Below, piece after piece: positions 10,251 to 19,213 of a stretch of DNA of 64,000 bases. The DNA is taken from NCBI GenBank assembly GCA_016715945.1, contig JADJXJ010000003.1:248001-312000 (forward strand), read 5' to 3'. The stretch comes from Bacteroidota bacterium. Its GTDB lineage: Bacteria; Bacteroidota; Bacteroidia; Bacteroidales; F082. The translations under genes and the position numbers were made by a program. Positions within the stretch are counted from its first letter, which is position 1; each line of letters begins with the position of its first letter. The notes below the pieces were generated by a model. It saw nothing but the letters and a program-made list of their open reading frames with translations, was not told the origin of the DNA and did no database searches.

Positions 10251-13200
10251 ATGAACAATAAGATGATTCAGATGAAGAATATCTATCCGGCCTTACTTGC
10301 ATTCTCCTTGTTTCTGTTGTTTGCCACCCGCGCCGAAGCAAGAGAGCTGCAGGATCCCAGTGGCCTGAAATCGACCTATCCGTTAAAGCAAACTACTTCG
10401 GGCTGTGCGCCCTCGGCATCCTTCGAGTGGCTCGACATCAACAACGTCAGGGCACGAATCAACGCCGGTGGCGACATGTGGTGGGACCTCCCGGGTGGAA
10501 CAGGTTCGAAGTACTTTATCCCAAAAAACGGTTCAGCAACCTCTATGTTTAGTGGGTCGCTCTGGATCGGAGGACTCGACATCAATAACCAGCTCAAATT
10601 GGCCGCTTTGCGCTACCGCCAGGTGGGCAACGACTACTGGACAGGACCTCTGACCATCGATGGTACGGCAGCCACAGATGTAGCCACCTGCGCCCAATAC
10701 GACAGGCAATGGAAAATTACACGCGCAATGGTGGATGAATTCTTGTCGCATACCGACCCCGCAACCGGTGCCTTCATCCCAAGCGACGATTACACCATCC
10801 CAAAAGAAATTCTTGAATGGCCTGCACATGGCGATGTGTCAAAAAAACAAAGCTATTACCTGGCGCCATTCTACGATGTGGACGGCGATGGCGAATATAA
10901 CCCCCTCGCAGGCGACTATCCCTATTACGACATTGACAACAGCCTGTGTAAAACCCGCACGCCTACCATGGACGAATCCATCGAAGGCGTCATCTGGGGA
11001 TCCATCCTGGCCGACCAGGTCATCAAAGGCGACCAAACCATCTGGTGGGTGTTCAACGATAAGGGGAATTTCCATTCCGAAACAAATGGCGCTGCCATTG
11101 GAATGGAAATCAGGGCGCAGGCTTTTGCCTTTGCCACCAACGATGAGATTAACAACATGACTTTTTACAGTTATGAAATCATCAACCGTTCCACCTTTGA
11201 ACTGACCAATACCTTCTTCTCTCCCTGGGTTGATACCGACCTTGGCTATGCCTACGACGACTTTGTGGGTTGCGACGTTCACCGCGGACTGGGATACTGC
11301 TACAATGGTAAGGCCGTGGATGGCAATGGCCAGCCCGAAGCCTATGGCGACCAGCCGCCGGCAATTGGTGTGGACTTCTTCCAGGGACCTTACATGGATC
11401 CACTCCCATTCGACCGTCCAAAATACCGGTTCATCACCGATCCCCAGACCGGAGACACCATCGGCCGCGAACAGCTTTGCAACGAAAGTATCAATGGTGT
11501 AAACTTCGGTGATGGGATCCCCGGCAATGAACGATTCGGGATGCGTCGCTTTGTTTACCACAACAACTGCTCCTCTGGCCCGACCTGCGACCCGAGCATT
11601 GCACCTGAATATTACAACTTCCTCCGCGGTATCTGGAAAGATGGCACCAAGATGCTTTACGGCGGCACCGCCCACATTTCCGGTGCAGGAACCGTAGGAC
11701 CGGAAACCGACTTTATGTTCCCGGGCGACAGCGACCCATGCAACTGGGCTACTGGTGGCGCACCACCAAATGGTGGCTTTGGTGTGAACGGTTTCTGGTG
11801 GACCGAAGAAACAGGCAACAACGGCTCACCCAACGACCCGGGCGACCGCCGTTTCATGCAGTCGGCAGGCCCCTTCACCCTGAAACCCGGCGCAGTTAAC
11901 TACATCACTGTGGGTATTCCGTGGGCCAGGGCAACCAGCGGTGGTCCGTTTGCTTCAGTTCAGCTCCTCCGTACTGTGGACGACAAATGCCAGGCCCTGT
12001 TCGACAACTGCTTCAAGGTGATCGACGGACCCAATGCCCCTGACCTCTCATTCCAGGAACTCGACCGCGAAATTATCGTGTATATCAGCAACAGCCCCTC
12101 CTCAAACAACTACCTGGAAAAATACGTAGAATACGACCCCAATATCATTCAACCCCACCCGGCCGACCCCACCAAGCGCAGCGACTCGCTCTATCGCTTC
12201 GAAGGTTATCAGATCTTCCAGCTGAAAGATGCCACTGTGGGCGTGGAAAGCCTCAAAGATCCGAGCAAGGCCCGGATCGTGGCTCAGTTCGATAAGAAAA
12301 ACGGCGTGGGTAAGCTTGTGAACTATTACTTCGACGAGGCAATTGGTGCAACAGTGCCTGTAGTGGAAGTAGTAGGTGGCGACAATGGTATCCAGCATAC
12401 CTTCCGCCTCACCCAGGATGCTTTCGCAAGTGGCGACGTGCGCCTGGTAAACCACAAACAATATTACTACATGGCATTGGCCTACGCCTACAACGAATAT
12501 ATGCCATACTCTGATAACCCCAATGTGCTGGGCGGATTGTTCGGACAAAAGTATCCATACCTGGCCGGCCGCAAAAACATTAAACTCTACACTGCCATTC
12601 CGCACAAAACTGTCAACGGTGTGGTTGCGCGGGCCAATTTCGGCGACAGCCCCGAAATTACCAGAGTTGCAGGTCACGGCAATGGCGGCCTGATCATCGA
12701 CCTGAAGGAAGAAACAGTCAATGAAATTCTGAGTAAGCAACCTGCCCTTCCTGGAAATGTCTTTGGCGGTCCAAACTACCCCATCGCTTACCAGGCAAAA
12801 TATCAGAAAAACCGTGGACCACTCAACGTGCGTGTCATCGATCCGCTCAACGTTGTGGGTACAGATTATGAGTTCTGGATGGACAGCCTGCGCACAATTA
12901 AACTGTTCCATGTAACCGGTGAGCCTGATATCCAGGGTGATACAGCCAGCAAACAAACGGCCCGCTGGTTCCTCAAAGACCTGACCACCGGTGAGGTATT
13001 CAAGAGCGATACCAGCATTCTGGCCAACGACGAGCAGCTGTTCCTGAGCCGTGGTATCTCGATTCAGGTAAATCAGCCTTTCAAACCCGGACCTTACAGG
13101 GTGGGTCAGAACAATTCCAACAGGGTGATGTTCAGGGTGTTGGCACCTAACAACGGATTCCTTGAGGCAACCATCAGTTATGCCGACAGCTCCCGTAGGT

Positions 13201-14600
13201 GGCTTGATGGCATCCGCGACAATGATGAACCCGGCTCACCCCTCAACTGGATTCGTGCGGGCACTTACAAAAGCCAGGGTTCAAGCACCGAAGACGACTG
13301 GAACATGTCGTCCGATCCTGACCGTCCATGGGACCCCAACGAAAACTGGGAAAAGATCCTCAACGGTACCTGGGCACCTTACGGGCTGGTAAGCTTTGGC
13401 AACAACTTTAGCCAGGGCGGCACACAGAGTTCTGTTGGGCCGGCTTTCAGCGAAGACAGCAAGAACCAGAGCCGCTTCGAAAATATCACCAGTGTGGACA
13501 TTGTGCTCACACCCGACAAATCAAAATGGTCGCGCGCTCCGGTGCTCGAGATGCAGATCGACCGCGCCCTGGCCGAAGGTGGTGCCCACAGGTTCAGCCT
13601 GCGCCGCTCGCCATCGGTTGACAAAGAAGGTCGCCCTGCTGCCTCAATGACGATGCCGCCAAGCGATAATCCCAACGATCCGCACTACATCGGTAGCTAT
13701 GGTATGGGATGGTTCCCCGGTTATGCCATAAGTGTTGAGACCGGCGAAAGGCTGAATATCATGTTTGGCGAAGACAGCTATCTGTCGCAGTACAACGGCC
13801 GCGACATGTTGTACAACCCCATGCCCCGCGACCTGAGTGTGCCCCAGGAGTTTGACCCGAACGTATTTACCACTGTTGGCCGCAGACCTGTGTTCGGAGG
13901 TATGCACTATGTATACATCATGCGTCATGATTTTTACAGATTTGCACAGCTGAATGCCGACTTCTACTCGCCTGCTTACGATGCTGGCCGCTATGCATTT
14001 ACCATGCTCGATACCTTGTTCACCTCCAGGTTCCCCTTCCTGACCAACTACTTCTTCTCGCAAATCATGTATGTGGGCTTACCTATGGCAGTCAAAGGGC
14101 AGGAATGGTTGTCGAACGAGGTGCGCATCCGCATCCGCACAGCAAAACCCTATGCAAGGCATCACTCGCTGATCCCGCTCGACGAACCCACTCCAGGCGT
14201 TTACCTGAATAATGGATTCCCGATGTATCGCTTCTCGACACGCGATCTGGCCACCGAGTTCCGCAATCCTGAAAAGCTGCAAACCGATCTAGACCTGGTC
14301 AACATCGTACCCAATCCTTATTACGCCTACTCAGCCTATGAGCGAAACGCCCTCGACAACAGGGTGAAAATTACCAACCTGCCAGAAAAGTGCGTCATCA
14401 CCATCTATAACATGAGTGGTACGAAGATCAGGCAGTTCAAGAAAGATGAGCCCAAGACTTCCATCGACTGGGATTTGAAAAACTTTGCCGGTGTGCCTAT
14501 CGCCAGCGGAGTTTACCTGATCCATATCAAGTCCGACGACGGAGAAAGGATCATCAAATGGTTTGGTACGCTGCGTCCAATTGACCTCAACACCTTCTAA
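10251..14600 (+). CDS. Giant secreted T9SS cargo protein of unknown function
   Basis: A 1449-residue protein with a signal peptide (about residues 10-32, ending near ATRAEA) and a C-terminal T9SS type A-like sorting domain (NIVPNPYYAYSAYE, ITIYNMSGTKIRQF, IASGVYLIHI). It should be exported through the outer membrane by the type IX system and attached to the surface or released. The central 1300 residues are rich in Asp, Gly, Trp and Tyr. They contain calcium-site-like DVDGDGEYNP and repeated WDLPGG/GSLWIGG beta motifs but no enzyme signature I recognise. It starts 28 bases after the TonB receptor and is followed by a PorV/PorQ-like gene, an arrangement I recall from other Bacteroidota. It may be a surface-layer or adhesion component; the function is not known. 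Confidence 0.85.
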   Translation: MNNKMIQMKNIYPALLAFSLFLLFATRAEARELQDPSGLKSTYPLKQTTSGCAPSASFEWLDINNVRARINAGGDMWWDLPGGTGSKYFIPKNGSATSMFSGSLWIGGLDINNQLKLAALRYRQVGNDYWTGPLTIDGTAATDVATCAQYDRQWKITRAMVDEFLSHTDPATGAFIPSDDYTIPKEILEWPAHGDVSKKQSYYLAPFYDVDGDGEYNPLAGDYPYYDIDNSLCKTRTPTMDESIEGVIWGSILADQVIKGDQTIWWVFNDKGNFHSETNGAAIGMEIRAQAFAFATNDEINNMTFYSYEIINRSTFELTNTFFSPWVDTDLGYAYDDFVGCDVHRGLGYCYNGKAVDGNGQPEAYGDQPPAIGVDFFQGPYMDPLPFDRPKYRFITDPQTGDTIGREQLCNESINGVNFGDGIPGNERFGMRRFVYHNNCSSGPTCDPSIAPEYYNFLRGIWKDGTKMLYGGTAHISGAGTVGPETDFMFPGDSDPCNWATGGAPPNGGFGVNGFWWTEETGNNGSPNDPGDRRFMQSAGPFTLKPGAVNYITVGIPWARATSGGPFASVQLLRTVDDKCQALFDNCFKVIDGPNAPDLSFQELDREIIVYISNSPSSNNYLEKYVEYDPNIIQPHPADPTKRSDSLYRFEGYQIFQLKDATVGVESLKDPSKARIVAQFDKKNGVGKLVNYYFDEAIGATVPVVEVVGGDNGIQHTFRLTQDAFASGDVRLVNHKQYYYMALAYAYNEYMPYSDNPNVLGGLFGQKYPYLAGRKNIKLYTAIPHKTVNGVVARANFGDSPEITRVAGHGNGGLIIDLKEETVNEILSKQPALPGNVFGGPNYPIAYQAKYQKNRGPLNVRVIDPLNVVGTDYEFWMDSLRTIKLFHVTGEPDIQGDTASKQTARWFLKDLTTGEVFKSDTSILANDEQLFLSRGISIQVNQPFKPGPYRVGQNNSNRVMFRVLAPNNGFLEATISYADSSRRWLDGIRDNDEPGSPLNWIRAGTYKSQGSSTEDDWNMSSDPDRPWDPNENWEKILNGTWAPYGLVSFGNNFSQGGTQSSVGPAFSEDSKNQSRFENITSVDIVLTPDKSKWSRAPVLEMQIDRALAEGGAHRFSLRRSPSVDKEGRPAASMTMPPSDNPNDPHYIGSYGMGWFPGYAISVETGERLNIMFGEDSYLSQYNGRDMLYNPMPRDLSVPQEFDPNVFTTVGRRPVFGGMHYVYIMRHDFYRFAQLNADFYSPAYDAGRYAFTMLDTLFTSRFPFLTNYFFSQIMYVGLPMAVKGQEWLSNEVRIRIRTAKPYARHHSLIPLDEPTPGVYLNNGFPMYRFSTRDLATEFRNPEKLQTDLDLVNIVPNPYYAYSAYERNALDNRVKITNLPEKCVITIYNMSGTKIRQFKKDEPKTSIDWDLKNFAGVPIASGVYLIHIKSDDGERIIKWFGTLRPIDLNTF

Positions 14601-14637
14601 GCAAAGCAGTGAGATGCAATTAATAACACGAGAACCC

Positions 14638-15699
14638 ATGAAAAGGCATATCAACTTCATCTTAGCACTGACAACGGCTGCAATGCTCATGCCAGCCACA
14701 CTCACTGCCGGTAACAAAGACCGTTCGGGGCAAGCCGGAGCCTCCGAACTGCTCATCAACCCCTGGGCCAGAAGCACAGGCTGGGGCAATGCCGGAATGT
14801 CGCAGATCAAAGGCCTTGAAGCCATCTGGAGCAATGTAGGCGGCACAGCTTTTACCAAAAAGACTGAGCTCATCTTTGCCCACACCAATTGGCTAAAAGG
14901 TTCCGACGTCAACATCTACTCTTTCGGTTTTACCCAACGTGTAAGCGAATCGGGTGTGCTCGGTCTGGCCGTGATGTCGATGAACTTCGGCGATATTCCG
15001 ATCACCACCACGGAATATCCCGACGGAGGGCTGGGAAATTTCTCGCCCAGCCTGCTCAACATCGGCATTTCTTATGGCAAGACCTTTTCGAACAGCATCC
15101 ATGCCGGTTTTGTGCTCAAGATTATTTCCGAGAGCATTTCCGACGTGAGCGCCGAAGGTGTGGCCATTGATGCAGGTATCCAGTATGTGACAGGCGCCCT
15201 CGAAAACATCCATTTTGGAATCACGCTCAAAAACATCGGACCTACGATGAAATTCTCGGGCGACGGCTTGTCGCTGCGCGCTTTCATCCCGGGTCAGGAA
15301 ACCCAGTTTACGCTCGAACAGCGCAAAGATGCTTTTGAGCTGCCCACCCAGCTGGTGATTGGCGCCGGATACGACTTCCTGTTCGAAAACGATTACCGCT
15401 TCACCCTTGCCGGAAACTTTACCTCGAACTCCTTCACCAAAGACCAGATTACCCTCGGCGGAGAATTCAGTATGAAAGATTACCTGATGCTTCGCGCCGG
15501 ATACACCTACGAGGATGGTATTTGGGACCAGATCGAGACAAGCATGCGCACCAACGTGACCAAAGGCCTGGCCGCTGGTTTCACGGTTCAGGTGCCCCTC
15601 AACAAGGAAAGCGGCTCTTCGTTTTCGGTTGATTACTCCTACCGTTCGACAGATCACTTCAAAGGAAATCATAGCATAGGTGCCCGCATCAGCTTCTAG
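14638..15699 (+). CDS. PorV/PorQ-family outer-membrane protein
   Basis: A 353-residue protein starting at the ATG at 14638, chosen because MKRHINFILALTTAAM begins a normal signal peptide; in-frame ATG 14614 would add eight residues. The mature N-terminus GASELLINPWARSTGWGNAG is typical of the PorV/PorQ (UPF0164-like) family, 14-stranded beta-barrels related to FadL. Alternating strands continue to YRSTDHFKGNHSIGARISF, ending with the terminal Phe of an outer-membrane barrel. PorV is the T9SS shuttle that carries cargo to the sortase PorU; paralogues serve single cargo proteins. Its place directly after a giant T9SS cargo suggests a dedicated partner rather than the housekeeping PorV. It is 37 bases from the cargo stop and probably cotranscribed. 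Confidence 0.88.
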   Translation: MKRHINFILALTTAAMLMPATLTAGNKDRSGQAGASELLINPWARSTGWGNAGMSQIKGLEAIWSNVGGTAFTKKTELIFAHTNWLKGSDVNIYSFGFTQRVSESGVLGLAVMSMNFGDIPITTTEYPDGGLGNFSPSLLNIGISYGKTFSNSIHAGFVLKIISESISDVSAEGVAIDAGIQYVTGALENIHFGITLKNIGPTMKFSGDGLSLRAFIPGQETQFTLEQRKDAFELPTQLVIGAGYDFLFENDYRFTLAGNFTSNSFTKDQITLGGEFSMKDYLMLRAGYTYEDGIWDQIETSMRTNVTKGLAAGFTVQVPLNKESGSSFSVDYSYRSTDHFKGNHSIGARISF

Positions 15700-15702
15700 C
15701 TG

Positions 15703-15733
15703 TTGAATTCCGGCACAAAATCGCTTATCTTTG
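15703..15733 (+). promoter_or_regulatory. Promoter upstream of greA
   Basis: TTG at 15703-15705 and TATCTTTG at 15726-15733 are separated by 20 bases, a good match to the Bacteroidota TTG-N19/20-TAnnTTTG promoter. Transcription would begin near 15738-15741, right at the foot of the hairpin at 15742-15767. Confidence 0.65.
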
Positions 15734-15741
15734 CAACGCAA

Positions 15742-15771
15742 AAGGCCCTTACTCTGCTAAGGGTCTTTTTT
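15742..15771 (+). terminator. Hairpin with T-run between the greA promoter and greA
   Basis: AAGGCCCTT (15742-15750) pairs with AAGGGTCTT (15759-15767) across an eight-base loop, with one G-U pair, and T residues run to 15771. It can terminate the upstream PorV-like transcript. Because it also lies just after the predicted greA start site, a greA transcript would carry it at its extreme 5' end. Confidence 0.65.
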
Positions 15772-15797
15772 ACTTAATATTTCAAATAAAAAAGACT

Positions 15798-16271
15798 ATG
15801 TCGGAGACGAAGTATTTCACCCAAGAGGGTTTGCAACGCCTCAAGGATGAGCTGGACCACCTGATGAACAGGGAACGCCCCCGGATATCGCAGATGATTG
15901 CCGAAGCACGCGACAAGGGTGACCTTTCGGAAAATGCGGAGTATGATGCAGCCAAAGAAGCTCAGGGAATGCTTGAAATGAAGATAGCCCAGCTTCAGGA
16001 GTTGCTCATGTCGGCCCGCGTGCTCGACGAATCGAAAATGGACGTGACCAAAGTGCTGTTGCTGTCGAAGGTGAAAATCAAAAACCTCAAAAATGGCAGC
16101 ACCATGACCTATACCATTGTGCCCGAAAAGGAAGCGGAGCTCAAAAGCGGAAAAATCTCGGTAAACTCGCCCATCGCCAAAGGATTGTTGGGCAAAACAG
16201 TTGGCGATAAGGTTGAGATCGATGTGCCTGCAGGAAAGATTACTTTTGAAATTGTTGAGGTATCACGCTAA
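15798..16271 (+). CDS. greA: Transcription elongation factor GreA
   Basis: A 157-residue protein, the normal length for GreA. The N-terminal coiled coil (residues 1-75) carries the acidic tip pattern DLSENAEYDAAKEAQ; the acidic residues here coordinate the Mg2+ used when GreA stimulates transcript cleavage by backtracked RNA polymerase. The C-terminal domain contains SPIAKGLLGKTVGD, the conserved FKBP-like GreA signature. It acts in the secondary channel of RNA polymerase. It has its own promoter and leader hairpin, and the HIT-family gene follows after 11 bases, so the two are probably cotranscribed. Confidence 0.98.
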   Translation: MSETKYFTQEGLQRLKDELDHLMNRERPRISQMIAEARDKGDLSENAEYDAAKEAQGMLEMKIAQLQELLMSARVLDESKMDVTKVLLLSKVKIKNLKNGSTMTYTIVPEKEAELKSGKISVNSPIAKGLLGKTVGDKVEIDVPAGKITFEIVEVSR

Positions 16272-16282
16272 AACTTAATGCC

Positions 16283-16678
16283 ATGGCAAGTATTTTCAGC
16301 CGGATCGTAAGCGGAGAAATTCCCTGCTACAAAATTGCCGAAGACGACCACTATCTGGCGTTCCTCGATATCAATCCGCTGGCCAAAGGTCACACCCTGG
16401 TCATCCCCAAAAAGGAAACCGACTATATCTTCGATATCGAAGATGCAGAGCTTGGCGGCATGATGGTGTTTGCAAAAAAAGTGGCAAAAGCCATCGCAAA
16501 AGCTGTGCCATGCCATCGCATCGGTGTTACCGTCATCGGACTCGAGGTGCCACATGCGCACATCCACCTCATTCCGATCAACAGCATCTACGACATGGAT
16601 TTCAGCAGGCCCAAACTGAAACTGAGCAAGGAAGAATTTTCCGAAATTCAGTCGGAAATTGTGAGACAACTCATTTAG
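16283..16678 (+). CDS. HIT-family nucleotide hydrolase
   Basis: A 131-residue cytoplasmic protein of the histidine-triad family. The N-terminal IFSRIVSGEIPCYKI and AFLDINPLAKGHTLVIPK segments are standard for HinT/Fhit-like proteins, and the triad is HAHIHLIP (His91, His93, His95). These enzymes hydrolyse nucleoside phosphoramidates or dinucleotides, with the middle His as nucleophile. The usual AGQ-V-H approach to the triad is replaced by GLEVPHAHIH, so substrate preference cannot be read. It lies 11 bases after greA; a terminator follows 40 bases after the stop. Confidence 0.95.
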   Translation: MASIFSRIVSGEIPCYKIAEDDHYLAFLDINPLAKGHTLVIPKKETDYIFDIEDAELGGMMVFAKKVAKAIAKAVPCHRIGVTVIGLEVPHAHIHLIPINSIYDMDFSRPKLKLSKEEFSEIQSEIVRQLI

Positions 16679-16718
16679 GAAAGCTGGAATAAACCTCTGA
16701 CATTGTATTAACTTATAG

Positions 16719-16745
16719 ATCCGGTATAACCGCCGGATTTTTTTG
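16719..16745 (+). terminator. Terminator after the greA-HIT unit
   Basis: ATCCGG (16719-16724) pairs with CCGGAT (16733-16738) across a short loop, followed by a run of seven Ts. It closes the greA-HIT unit. Confidence 0.7.
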
Positions 16746-16927
16746 TCTTAATTCCTGCAGGTTTCATGGCAGGCCGGATCGCAGATCCCTGGTTTTTTCC
16801 GCTTACTACCCCGATTTCAACGCAAGCAATAATCCCTGTGCAAAGGCCGCCATTTGTGCGTAACTTTACAACGAAACAGGAATTGACCCACTGCCCGGTC
16901 CCTTAGGCCAAAACCCGCAATAAACGA

Positions 16928-19081
16928 ATGAAGAAAATATCATCCTGCAAAAGTAGATCACGAATACTCACCACAGGTAATGCGCGCAGATTGACAACGC
17001 CAGGCTATCGGTTGCCAGGGTTGGTTGCCCTGTATTGTTGGCTGGCAACTTCTTTTCTCACCCTGTCTTCAACGGGTGGATTCGCACAGACTTTTACCAG
17101 CAGCAACCTGCCTATCGTTATCATCAATACCGATATTGATCCCAATACAGGCCAACCGACTCCAATACCCGACGAACCCAAGGTGCCGGCCACAATGAAG
17201 ATCATATACCGGCCCGATGGTTCACGCAATTATGTTTCTGATCAGAACAATCCGGCCTACCTGAACTACAACGGCCGCATTGGCATCGAAACCCGCGGCT
17301 CCACTTCGCAGTTGCTGCCAAAAAAGCCCTATGGGCTCACCACCCGTTTGGCCGATGATCAGACCAACAATAATGTTTCGATTCTGGGTATGCCAAAAGA
17401 AAACGATTGGATACTCAACGCATTGGCCTATGATCCATCGCTCATCCGCGACTTTATTTCTTACAAACTCTACGAGGAGATGGGCAACTATGCAACCCGT
17501 GGGCGCTATTGCGAGGTAATTGTCAATGGCGACTACAAAGGGCTTTATATAATCATGGAAAAAATCAAGATTGATACCGAACGCCTTAATCTCGTCAAAC
17601 TCACCACAGCCGACAACAGCGAGCCTGCCGTTACCGGAGGTTATATCACCAAAGCCGATAAAACCACCGGTGGCGATCCGGTGGCCTGGACCATGCCCTG
17701 CTATTCAGGTGCCAATGCCACCGTGGCATACATTCACGACCAGCCCAAGCCCTCCGAAGTTACTTTGCAACAGCATAATTACATAAAAGGTTATTTTACT
17801 GCATTTCAGTCTGTTGCCACTTCCCAGAATACCTCGCTCATCAACGGATTCCCTGCGATGATCGATGTGCCCTCGTTCGTCGATTTCATGCTGCTCAACG
17901 AATATGCCTCAAATGTGGATGCCTATCAGTACAGTACCTTCTTTCACAAAGACAGGGGGGGCAAACTGAGGGCCGGTCCAATCTGGGACTTAAACCTCAC
18001 GTACGGCAACGATCTGTTTCACTGGGGGTTCAACCGGAGCCATACCTATGTGTGGCAGCACAGCTACGAAAACATGGGGTCGAAATTTTGGAAAGACCTC
18101 TACAACAATTCCATCTTCAGGTGCTATTTGTCACGGAGGTGGGCTGAGATGTCGGCTCCCGGAAAGCCACTCAGCTTTGCGCACGTGAGCCAGCTTATAG
18201 ACCAAACAGTTAACCTAATCAGCGAGGCTGCTGTGCGCGAACAACAGCGCTGGGCCACCGTAGGCAACCATCTGGAGCATATTTACAGCATGAAATCGTG
18301 GATAATGGCACGAATCAACTGGCTGAACACCAATCTGCCCAATCCTCAGGCCTGTTCCAACCCTGTTCTCCCTCAACTTGTGATCAGCCGCATTCATTAC
18401 CATCCCAAGGCAGCGGGAGGCTTTGCCAAAGACGATCTTGAGTTTATAGAGATCACGAACAACAGCAGCCAGGTGGTTGACCTGACGGGAATTTACATGC
18501 GTGAGCCGGGTATAGGCTACCAGTTTCCGCCAAACAGCAGCATTGCACCTGGCGGCACAATCATGTTATCGTCGAATGCCCAGGTGTTTCAGCAGTTCTA
18601 TGGGTTTGCACCATTCGGACAATACGCCCGCTATCTGTCGAACAAGTCATACAAAATCGTGCTTGCGGATGCCTGGGGCAATGTAATCGACGAAGTGCAC
18701 TATTTCGACAGCGCACCCTGGCCGCCTGAGGCCGACGGCAACGGGCCGCATTTAAAACTTATCGATCTGAATCTCGACAACAGCCTTCCCGAAAACTGGA
18801 TTGCCAGCAACGAACAGCTGGTTGGCATTGTTTCGCCCCAGGCTGTGGTCCGCATCCGTGTTGCGCCAAATCCTGCGGGCGGACAGGTATTGGTGCAGAG
18901 CGACCAGCCGATTACGAGGCTTGAACTGTTCGACCTGAGCGGACGCTTGCTGCTGCGCAATGCCGTGAATCTGGAAAACGAAACGGTGCTCGACCTGCGC
19001 GCTTTTCAGCCCCAGATCTTTATTCTGAAAGTGACCGCCTCATCCGGAGCCACCATTTCGCATCGGATTGTTGCACTGTGA
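16928..19081 (+). CDS. Secreted CotH kinase-family protein with lamin-tail and T9SS domains
   Basis: A 717-residue protein with a long N-terminus containing a signal segment (about residues 34-55). A CotH domain (about 110-430) shows GRIGIETRGSTSQLLPKKPY, NDWILNALAYDPSLIRDF, NGDYKGLYIIMEKI and the metal-binding GPIWDLNLTYGN. CotH proteins are atypical protein kinases; spore-coat CotH phosphorylates coat proteins. A lamin-tail domain (about 485-600; EFIEITNNSSQVVDLTG, GGTIMLSS) and a T9SS sorting domain (about 640-717; RVAPNPAGGQVLV, LFDLSGRLLL) follow. It should be exported to the cell surface, so any phosphoryl transfer would be extracellular. It has no obvious operon partners; TAACTTTA at 16861-16868 is a possible -7 element with one mismatch. 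Confidence 0.9.
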   Translation: MKKISSCKSRSRILTTGNARRLTTPGYRLPGLVALYCWLATSFLTLSSTGGFAQTFTSSNLPIVIINTDIDPNTGQPTPIPDEPKVPATMKIIYRPDGSRNYVSDQNNPAYLNYNGRIGIETRGSTSQLLPKKPYGLTTRLADDQTNNNVSILGMPKENDWILNALAYDPSLIRDFISYKLYEEMGNYATRGRYCEVIVNGDYKGLYIIMEKIKIDTERLNLVKLTTADNSEPAVTGGYITKADKTTGGDPVAWTMPCYSGANATVAYIHDQPKPSEVTLQQHNYIKGYFTAFQSVATSQNTSLINGFPAMIDVPSFVDFMLLNEYASNVDAYQYSTFFHKDRGGKLRAGPIWDLNLTYGNDLFHWGFNRSHTYVWQHSYENMGSKFWKDLYNNSIFRCYLSRRWAEMSAPGKPLSFAHVSQLIDQTVNLISEAAVREQQRWATVGNHLEHIYSMKSWIMARINWLNTNLPNPQACSNPVLPQLVISRIHYHPKAAGGFAKDDLEFIEITNNSSQVVDLTGIYMREPGIGYQFPPNSSIAPGGTIMLSSNAQVFQQFYGFAPFGQYARYLSNKSYKIVLADAWGNVIDEVHYFDSAPWPPEADGNGPHLKLIDLNLDNSLPENWIASNEQLVGIVSPQAVVRIRVAPNPAGGQVLVQSDQPITRLELFDLSGRLLLRNAVNLENETVLDLRAFQPQIFILKVTASSGATISHRIVAL

Positions 19082-19213
19082 CATAGCTGATCCAATAGCG
19101 AATTATACCGCTGATAAAATATCTCCTCCGAGAATTTCTTGCTGCCGGACTGCAAGCTGGGTTTTCTGGCATGGTTTTGGTTTTTCTGTTGTTGAACTAA
19201 TAACCCCAAAGCC

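Noticed and set aside
12102..12956. A 284-codon minus-strand open frame inside the giant T9SS gene
   Set aside because: No recognisable domain, and the plus-strand frame continues uninterrupted through it.
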